5,810 bases of DNA from Dehalococcoidales bacterium (GTDB taxonomy: Bacteria; Chloroflexota; Dehalococcoidia; Dehalococcoidales; Fen-1064): NCBI GenBank assembly GCA_030667735.1, contig DAOUVG010000115.1, forward strand, positions 1 through 5,810, in the 5' to 3' direction. The position numbers were made by a program, and so were the translations under genes. Positions 1 to 3,702 of the stretch are shown in pieces (position 1 is the stretch's first letter; each line of letters opens with the position of its first letter). A model generated the notes under the pieces. The model searched no databases. It saw nothing but the letters and a program-made list of their open reading frames with translations, and was not told where the DNA came from.

Positions 1-483
1 GCGTTTCCACACAATCTCGTTTCTGAAGTTGGCCGGCCCGAATATCTGGTCGAGCACCAGCTTCAGGTAATGGCTGGCGGTGGGGTCACAGTGCAGGTAG
101 AGGGAGCCGGTGGGCTTCAATACACGGTGAAGCTCTACCAGGCGGGCGGTCATCATCACCAGGTAGGCCATGACATCGTTGCTGCCGATGGCATCATGCA
201 GGGCGTCGATGAGCTTCCCCACCTTTATAGGGCCGTTCTGGACAATGTTGTAGTATGTATCGGCGGCTGCCTGTGTCCAGCGCCAGGTGTCGGTGAAGGC
301 CTTTATCTGCGCTTCGGACTCAACCCCGCCGTTTTCCTTGAACAGGATGTTGTAGTCCTTCTTGCTGTTGAAGGGCGGGTCAAGGTATATCAGGTCGATG
401 CACCCGTCGGGGAAGTACTCCCGGTTGCGCAGGATTTCCAGGTTGTCGCCTAAGTAGAGGACATTCGTCTTTAATTCATCCAT
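1..483 (-). CDS. Site-specific DNA methyltransferase, beta type (N-terminal part)
   Basis: Transfers a methyl group from S-adenosylmethionine to an adenine (N6) or cytosine (N4) in a specific DNA sequence. Only the first 161 codons are present; the gene continues past the left edge. The ATG at 483-481 follows a GAGGTGA ribosome binding site, and the protein begins MDELKTNVLYLGDNLEIL. Catalytic motif IV, DPPF, is at residues 35-38 within LIYLDPPFNS. Further on are RVLKPTGSLYLHCDPTASHY (120-139) and FRNEIVWKR (153-161), typical of type III Mod-like and related N4/N6 methylases (COG2189 group). Motif IV near the N-terminus before the SAM-binding motif I is the beta-class order; motif I and the target-recognition domain should lie beyond the edge. 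The target sequence cannot be predicted. Whether it belongs to a restriction-modification system or is an orphan is open, since no nuclease gene is visible. The repeat-rich gap upstream may mark the edge of an accessory segment. Confidence 0.93.
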   Translation of the reverse strand, partial: MDELKTNVLYLGDNLEILRNREYFPDGCIDLIYLDPPFNSKKDYNILFKENGGVESEAQIKAFTDTWRWTQAAADTYYNIVQNGPIKVGKLIDALHDAIGSNDVMAYLVMMTARLVELHRVLKPTGSLYLHCDPTASHYLKLVLDQIFGPANFRNEIVWKR

Positions 484-534
484 ATCTCACCTCATGCCAA
501 ACAACAAAGGGGACACCCCCGGCACCCCTCCGGG

Positions 535-583
535 ATTCTGTGCCACTGCTAGCAGCGGCCCTGCACTCCGTTGTGCTCAGAAT
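535..583. repeat. Nested inverted repeat with ATTCTG/CAGAAT ends
   Basis: ATTCTG at 535-540 is the reverse complement of CAGAAT at 578-583. Between them are the perfect 10-bp palindrome CTGCTAGCAG (546-555), which extends to GCC/GGC outside one mismatch (542-559), and a small GCAC...GTGC stem (563-576). The right end, read on the minus strand as GTCATTCTGAGC, resembles a common intergenic repeat end known to me from many bacterial genomes. This suggests a degenerate dispersed palindromic element. It encodes nothing. Confidence 0.45.
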
Positions 584-616
584 GACATTCGTTGTAACCC
601 CTGAAGGAAATGTCTT

Positions 617-639
617 AGAGAAGGGCGAAGCCCTTCTCT
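617..639. repeat. Perfect 10-bp stem-loop with 3-nt loop
   Basis: AGAGAAGGGC (617-626) pairs exactly with GCCCTTCTCT (630-639) around the loop GAA. On the minus strand it would form in RNA downstream of proB, so it could help end or protect the proB transcript. The following bases (AAGACATTTCC) lack a true U-run, so it is not a textbook intrinsic terminator. It may equally be a dispersed repeat unit. Confidence 0.6.
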
Positions 640-650
640 TACCTATAATT

Positions 651-676
651 CCCCCTCTCCTTTCAAGGAGAGGGGG
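651..676. repeat. Perfect 12-bp stem-loop, first hairpin after proB
   Basis: CCCCCTCTCCTT (651-662) pairs exactly with AAGGAGAGGGGG (665-676) around TC; in practice a 4-base loop is likely. It begins 32 bases past the proB stop and would be very stable in RNA on either strand. Downstream on the minus strand is AATTATAGG rather than a U-run, so termination is possible but weak by sequence. The flanking GGGGGTGAGG on the right looks like part of the same repeat unit. Confidence 0.6.
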
Positions 677-707
677 ATAAAGGGGGTGAGGTTACTACAA
701 TAATCCT

Positions 708-1844
708 CTACACCACCACCAGGTTATTCCTGTGCACTATCTCCGAGCCGTAGTCGTGGCCGAGGAGCTCGACAATCTTCTTCGAGTGTGCCCCTTTGAG
801 CAGGGCAACATCTGCCGCCGCGTAGTTGGCGATACCGCAGCCAATCTGAGTACCGTCGGGGTCGAGGATATCAACGATATCGCCTCTCTGGAAGTTGCCC
901 TCGGCGCGCTCGATGCCGGCGGCGAGAAGGCTGCGGTGGTGTTTCTTCAGGGCGAGCGCAGCACCGGAATCGACCACCAACCTGCCCCTGGTGGAAAGAC
1001 CGCTCAGCATCCAGCGCTGTCGGCTCTCCAGCTTGCTGGTGGTGGGAGGGAAGCGCGTGCCGATGGTTTCTCCGGCGGCTACCCGTGGGATGATATCCGG
1101 TTCCCGGCCATTGGCGATTACCACGGTCACCCCCGAGGCGGTTGCCAGTTTGGCGGCCTCTATCTTGGTGACCATGCCTCCGGTACCGGTACTGCCGGCG
1201 GTGTCCGAGGCCAGCTTCTCAATATCGGCGTCTATATGGTCTACCTGTGGTATCAGGCTGGCATCGGGGTTACGGTGCGGGTCGGCGGTGTACAGTCCGC
1301 CGGTATCCGTCAGTATCAGCAGCAGGTCGGCATCAATCAGGTTGGCCACCATTGCCGAGAGGTTATCATTGTCGCCGAACCTGGCCTCCTGGATTTCGTC
1401 GGTAGCAACGACGTCGTTCTCGTTGGCAATACATATTACCCTCAGTTCCAGCAGGGCCAGAAGCGTGTTGCGGGTATTGAGATAGCCGGCGCGGTCAGCA
1501 ATATCGGCCCGGGTGAGCAGCGCCTGGGCGATGGTAATATCGTGCTCCCCGAAGAGCTGCTCGTAGATGTTCATCAGGCGAATCTGGCCGGCGGAAGCGA
1601 GTACCTGCCGGTAGGGAATCCCGCGGACCTTCCTGGTCAGGCCAAGCTTGTCCCGGCCGGCGGCAATTGCCCCGGAGGAAACAACCAGCAACTCGCGTCC
1701 CTCTTTCTGCAGCCCGGCTATCTGGTTGACAAGACCGGACATTACCTCCCTGTCAAGGTGACTGCCGCCGCCGGTAAGCAGGCTGGTTCCGAACTTGGCC
1801 ACTATCCGGTGATAGGCTGAACGGCTCTTTCGCTTTCCGGTCAC
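708..1844 (-). CDS. proB: Glutamate 5-kinase with PUA domain
   Basis: Phosphorylates L-glutamate to glutamyl 5-phosphate with ATP, the first and usually feedback-controlled step of cytoplasmic proline synthesis. From the GTG at 1844 the protein has 378 residues, close to the usual 365-380. The amino acid kinase domain shows KFGTS (17-21, phosphate loop), VSSGA (55-59), NENDVVAT (141-148), FGDNDNLSA (157-165), TDTGGLYTADP (179-189) and GTGGMVTKI (220-228). The PUA domain runs from about 287 to the C-terminus, ending EIVHRNNLVVV. The frame opens further upstream (to 1910), but the ATG at 1874 lies in the promoter -10 element and has no ribosome binding site. The GTG has GGAGAGGA nine bases upstream. 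proA, the usual partner, is not adjacent; the next gene downstream is a methyltransferase, so proB appears to be transcribed alone. Confidence 0.96.
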   Translation of the reverse strand: MTGKRKSRSAYHRIVAKFGTSLLTGGGSHLDREVMSGLVNQIAGLQKEGRELLVVSSGAIAAGRDKLGLTRKVRGIPYRQVLASAGQIRLMNIYEQLFGEHDITIAQALLTRADIADRAGYLNTRNTLLALLELRVICIANENDVVATDEIQEARFGDNDNLSAMVANLIDADLLLILTDTGGLYTADPHRNPDASLIPQVDHIDADIEKLASDTAGSTGTGGMVTKIEAAKLATASGVTVVIANGREPDIIPRVAAGETIGTRFPPTTSKLESRQRWMLSGLSTRGRLVVDSGAALALKKHHRSLLAAGIERAEGNFQRGDIVDILDPDGTQIGCGIANYAAADVALLKGAHSKKIVELLGHDYGSEIVHRNNLVVV

Positions 1845-1853
1845 AATATGCTG

Positions 1854-1861
1854 TCCTCTCC
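1854..1861 (-). promoter_or_regulatory. Ribosome binding site that sets the proB start
   Basis: On the minus strand GGAGAGGA lies nine bases before the GTG at 1844-1842. No comparable site precedes the in-frame ATG at 1874, so this site supports the shorter 378-residue proB protein. Confidence 0.75.
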
Positions 1862-1872
1862 AGATTGAACCC

Positions 1873-1881
1873 ATTATAGCA
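1873..1881 (-). promoter_or_regulatory. Extended -10 promoter of proB
   Basis: The minus strand reads TGCTATAAT, a perfect consensus -10 with the extended TGn element. No recognisable -35 hexamer lies 16-18 bases upstream, which fits an extended -10 promoter. Predicted transcription start is about 1866, giving a 22-base leader that contains the GGAGAGGA ribosome binding site. Confidence 0.7.
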
Positions 1882-1894
1882 TAGGGCGCGTTCA

Positions 1895-1914
1895 CAGGTT
1901 GTGTGTACAACCTG
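1895..1914. promoter_or_regulatory. Perfect inverted repeat, candidate operator
   Basis: CAGGTTGT (1895-1902) and ACAACCTG (1907-1914) form a perfect 8+8 bp inverted repeat around GTGT. It covers the place where a proB -35 element would be (about -29 to -48 from the predicted start) and lies about 47-66 bases upstream of the predicted transporter start. Position and symmetry suggest a dimeric regulator acting on one or both divergent genes. No regulator gene is in view, so this is inference. Confidence 0.45.
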
Positions 1915-1925
1915 CGACACCCGGA

Positions 1926-1954
1926 TTGAAAGGAAGGAGCGGTTTTGCTACGAT
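1926..1954 (+). promoter_or_regulatory. Sigma-70-type promoter of the MFS gene
   Basis: TTGAAA (1926-1931, five of six consensus bases) and TACGAT (1949-1954, four of six) are separated by exactly 17 bases, with an extended TGC before the -10. The expected start near 1961 lies about three bases before the ATG at 1964. The mRNA would then be leaderless or nearly so, which agrees with the lack of a ribosome binding site at normal distance. Confidence 0.55.
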
Positions 1955-1963
1955 TGACTGAGC

Positions 1964-3142
1964 ATGAGCATTACGGAGTCCATCCAAACCCGACGTGTGT
2001 TGCCGATTATCACCTCGGTCACCTTCATTGGCTTTCTTGACACCACTCTGCTGGTGCCGATTATGGCCCTCTATGCCGCCGAACTCGGCGCGGGAGTGGG
2101 GATTACGGGTCTGATAATAGGCCTCTACTCCATAGTAAACACCCCGGCGAACGTTTTCTTTGGCAGGCTTATCGACAGGGTGGGCCACAGGTTCCCCCTG
2201 ATTGCCGGGCTGGTCGGTGATGCCCTGGGGATGCTCCTCTACGTGCTGTGCCGTTCGCCGCTGCATCTGGCGCTGGTGAGGGTCTTTCACGGGATAACGG
2301 GTGCCATTGCCGGACCGGCAACGATGTCCGCCATTGCCGTCTATTCCTCCAAAGAAAGAGAAGGACGGACTATGGGCATTTACGGTATGTCCATAGCAGC
2401 GGCCAACCTGGTGGGGTTCGGGCTGAGTGGGGTGATTGTCTCGCGGCTGGGTTACAACTGGCTCTTCTTTTCCGGCGCGACGGTGCTGGCGGTGGGTGCC
2501 GGTCTGGGCTGGCTGCTGCCGGGCGGGGGCCAGAGAGTGGTGCCGGCGGAACAGACTCAGCGTGGTGGTGGTCTCAGTAATATCAAGGTGCTCTTCCGGA
2601 GGCGGGGGCTGCTGGTTGCCTATGCCGCTATCTTTGCGCAGTACTTCAGCTTCGGTGGCGTTGTAACACTGCTGCCAATCCACCTGAGCGGCGCAGGGAT
2701 GGAAGCCTTCCACATGGGAATGCTGCTGGCCACGTTCTCGGTGGTCTTTATTCTGGTACAGTTTCCCAGCGGGACATTGTCCGACCGGATAGGACGGCGG
2801 TGGCCGGTAATTGCCGGTCTGGGCCTGGGCATAGCCTCGCTGGTGCTGCTGCCTTCCCAGACCACGTTCCCGATGCTGGCGGTAATCATGGCGCTGTACG
2901 GAGCTGCCTACGGACTGCTCTTCCCGTCGGTCTCGGCGCTGGTGGCAGACCACAGTCGACCCGAGGAACGCGGTATTGCCACCGGTATGTTCCATGCCAC
3001 ACTTACCGCCGGAGTGGCCATCGGTGCACCGATAATGGGCTGGGTGGCAGAACTGGTGGGGGTCGGGACAGGTCTCCTGTTGACGCCGATAGCTACGGTG
3101 CTGGCACTGGGGCTGGCGCTGGTCCTGCTGAGACGGGACTGA
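1964..3142 (+). CDS. MFS transporter, DHA1 drug-exporter-like
   Basis: Inner-membrane carrier of the major facilitator superfamily, 392 residues, with about 12 hydrophobic segments in two halves joined by a polar loop at about 187-214 (GGGQRVVPAEQTQRGGG). Visible family motifs: motif D-like LDTTLLVPIM in TM1 (25-34), motif A GRLIDRVGHR (67-76), motif B RVFHGITGA with R106 in TM4 (106-114), and a second motif A in the C-terminal half, GTLSDRIGRR (270-279). These point to proton-driven export of small molecules; the substrate cannot be told. TM5 has GFGLSG (151-156) where classical drug antiporters carry a GP-containing motif C, so the drug-exporter label is tentative. An in-frame TGA at 1955-1957 limits upstream extension, making ATG 1964 the best start. 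AAGGAAGGAG at 1930-1939 is too far upstream to act as its ribosome binding site. Probably co-transcribed with the small membrane protein 47 bp downstream. Confidence 0.9.
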   Translation: MSITESIQTRRVLPIITSVTFIGFLDTTLLVPIMALYAAELGAGVGITGLIIGLYSIVNTPANVFFGRLIDRVGHRFPLIAGLVGDALGMLLYVLCRSPLHLALVRVFHGITGAIAGPATMSAIAVYSSKEREGRTMGIYGMSIAAANLVGFGLSGVIVSRLGYNWLFFSGATVLAVGAGLGWLLPGGGQRVVPAEQTQRGGGLSNIKVLFRRRGLLVAYAAIFAQYFSFGGVVTLLPIHLSGAGMEAFHMGMLLATFSVVFILVQFPSGTLSDRIGRRWPVIAGLGLGIASLVLLPSQTTFPMLAVIMALYGAAYGLLFPSVSALVADHSRPEERGIATGMFHATLTAGVAIGAPIMGWVAELVGVGTGLLLTPIATVLALGLALVLLRRD

Positions 3143-3189
3143 GTAACTGCTGACACCCGGATAGCGGAACCTGCACTTCGGAGGGAGTG

Positions 3190-3702
3190 ATGGACTACCT
3201 TGGCTTGGTGATGGGTGCGGTTGCCATAGTGGCAATTGGCCTGGGGCACGTACTGGTTATAAAATGGGAGTACTACTGGGGAGCCGGGTCCTGGCCGGGG
3301 ATGGCCGTGCTCGGCGTGGGGTTGCTGGTGGTGTCCCTTTTCTCAGGTAACGTTTTCCTTGGAGGAACACTGGGGATATTCGGAGCGATTCTTCTGTGGG
3401 GAGTCCACGAGCTATTCAAACAACGCGACCGTGTGGAACGGGGTCTCTTCCCCGGAAACCCTAAACGGAAAGCCTGGCACTGTAACACAGGCGATACCGT
3501 TTGTCAGGCTCGCATGGTCGTGCTACAATTCCTTTTGTTAAGGGCTAGTCCGATACGGCTAGCCCCAGAAGTATTTGGGGAGCTAAATGGAGGAACTGGA
3601 CCTCGGCCAATTGCTGCACCTCGTCGGCGAAATGCCGGGCTACCGGCGGCTCGTGGAAGAACTGGAGCGGCAGGACGGCAGCACAATGGTATCTGTGCTT
3701 GA
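3190..3702 (+). CDS. DUF4491-type small membrane protein with unusual C-terminal tail
   Basis: Function unknown. Residues 1-94 match my recollection of the DUF4491 family: MDYLGLVMG start, IGLGHVLVIKWEYYWG (17-31), three hydrophobic segments (about 3-22, 36-53, 57-72) and the ending HELFKQRDRVERGLFPGNPK (73-92). ATG 3190 is preferred over the overlapping GTG 3187 because GGAGG at 3180-3184 is five bases before it and the family starts with M-x-Y-L-G. Family members end near residue 95-100; here the frame stays open to 3702, adding about 76 residues without hydrophobic segments or recognisable domain and overlapping mfd by 116 bases. A one-base loss around 3463-3473 would explain this: in the neighbouring frame a TAA at 3483-3485 would give a 98-residue protein ending in SLAL. 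It follows the MFS gene by 47 bp, so the two probably form an operon. Confidence 0.75.
   Translation: MDYLGLVMGAVAIVAIGLGHVLVIKWEYYWGAGSWPGMAVLGVGLLVVSLFSGNVFLGGTLGIFGAILLWGVHELFKQRDRVERGLFPGNPKRKAWHCNTGDTVCQARMVVLQFLLLRASPIRLAPEVFGELNGGTGPRPIAAPRRRNAGLPAARGRTGAAGRQHNGICA
3501..3529 (+). promoter_or_regulatory. Strong sigma-70-type promoter of mfd
   Basis: TTGTCA (3501-3506) and TACAAT (3524-3529) are each five of six consensus bases, 17 bases apart, with TGC directly before the -10. Predicted start is about 3537, giving a leader of about 50 bases before the mfd ATG. It lies inside the extended DUF4491 frame but downstream of that family's normal end, which is where an independent mfd promoter would be expected. 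Confidence 0.72.
3542..3565 (+). promoter_or_regulatory. Stem-loop in the mfd leader (hairpin 1)
   Basis: GGGCTAG (3542-3548) pairs with CTAGCCC (3559-3565), and CCG (3550-3552) with CGG (3556-3558), leaving one bulged T and an ATA loop: ten base pairs. It lies a few bases from the predicted 5' end of the mRNA. It has no following U-run, so it is not an intrinsic terminator; it may stabilise the 5' end or compete with the next hairpin. Confidence 0.55.
3563..3580 (+). promoter_or_regulatory. Hairpin covering the mfd ribosome binding site (hairpin 2)
   Basis: CCCCAGA (3563-3569) pairs with TTTGGGG (3574-3580), one pair being G-T, around AGTA. The right arm holds most of the GGGGAG ribosome binding site (3577-3582), four bases before the mfd ATG. 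Bases 3563-3565 are also needed by hairpin 1, so the full forms exclude each other. This would allow translational control, but only the base pairing is seen. Confidence 0.4.

Larger units (their letters stand above)
484..707. repeat. Gene-free gap filled with inverted repeats
   Basis: This 224-bp gap between the proB stop and the methyltransferase start contains no credible gene. It is a patchwork of short palindromic units: a GC-rich stretch with ATTCTG/CAGAAT ends near 509-583, a perfect stem-loop at 617-639 and another at 651-676, followed by a purine-rich tail (GGGGGATAAAGGGGGTGAGG). No convincing -35/-10 pair for the methyltransferase was found in it. The units resemble dispersed intergenic palindromes I recall from environmental bacterial genomes, but I could not search for copies. 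Confidence 0.7.

Noticed and set aside
70..453. A 127-codon open frame on the plus strand at the left end
   Set aside because: The minus strand here encodes an unmistakable methyltransferase with the DPPF motif.
484..707. CRISPR array or tRNA in the repeat-rich gap
   Set aside because: The repeats are unlike each other and not regularly spaced, and no cloverleaf could be drawn.
732..1820. A 362-codon open frame on the plus strand opposite proB (and a second one at 895-1485)
   Set aside because: proB has every family motif in the other strand. These frames have no recognisable features and no ribosome binding site.
1872..1874. ATG at 1874 as the proB start
   Set aside because: It overlaps the consensus TATAAT promoter element, lacks a ribosome binding site, and would make the protein longer than usual.
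1916..3162. The same 11 bases, GACACCCGGAT, at 1916-1926 and 3152-3162, on either side of the MFS gene
   Set aside because: A few such 11-base matches are expected by chance in a window this size. No element ends or transposase genes are associated, so it is not called a target duplication.
1892..3235. A 447-codon open frame on the minus strand opposite the MFS gene
   Set aside because: It is the complement of a clear transporter gene. Its product is rich in Q, H, P, R and G with no domain, as expected opposite hydrophobic GC-rich codons.
3542..3566. Hairpin before mfd as a terminator for the upstream operon
   Set aside because: It is followed by CAGAAGTATTTGG, not a U-run, and lies downstream of the predicted mfd start site. 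It was kept as a leader structure instead.
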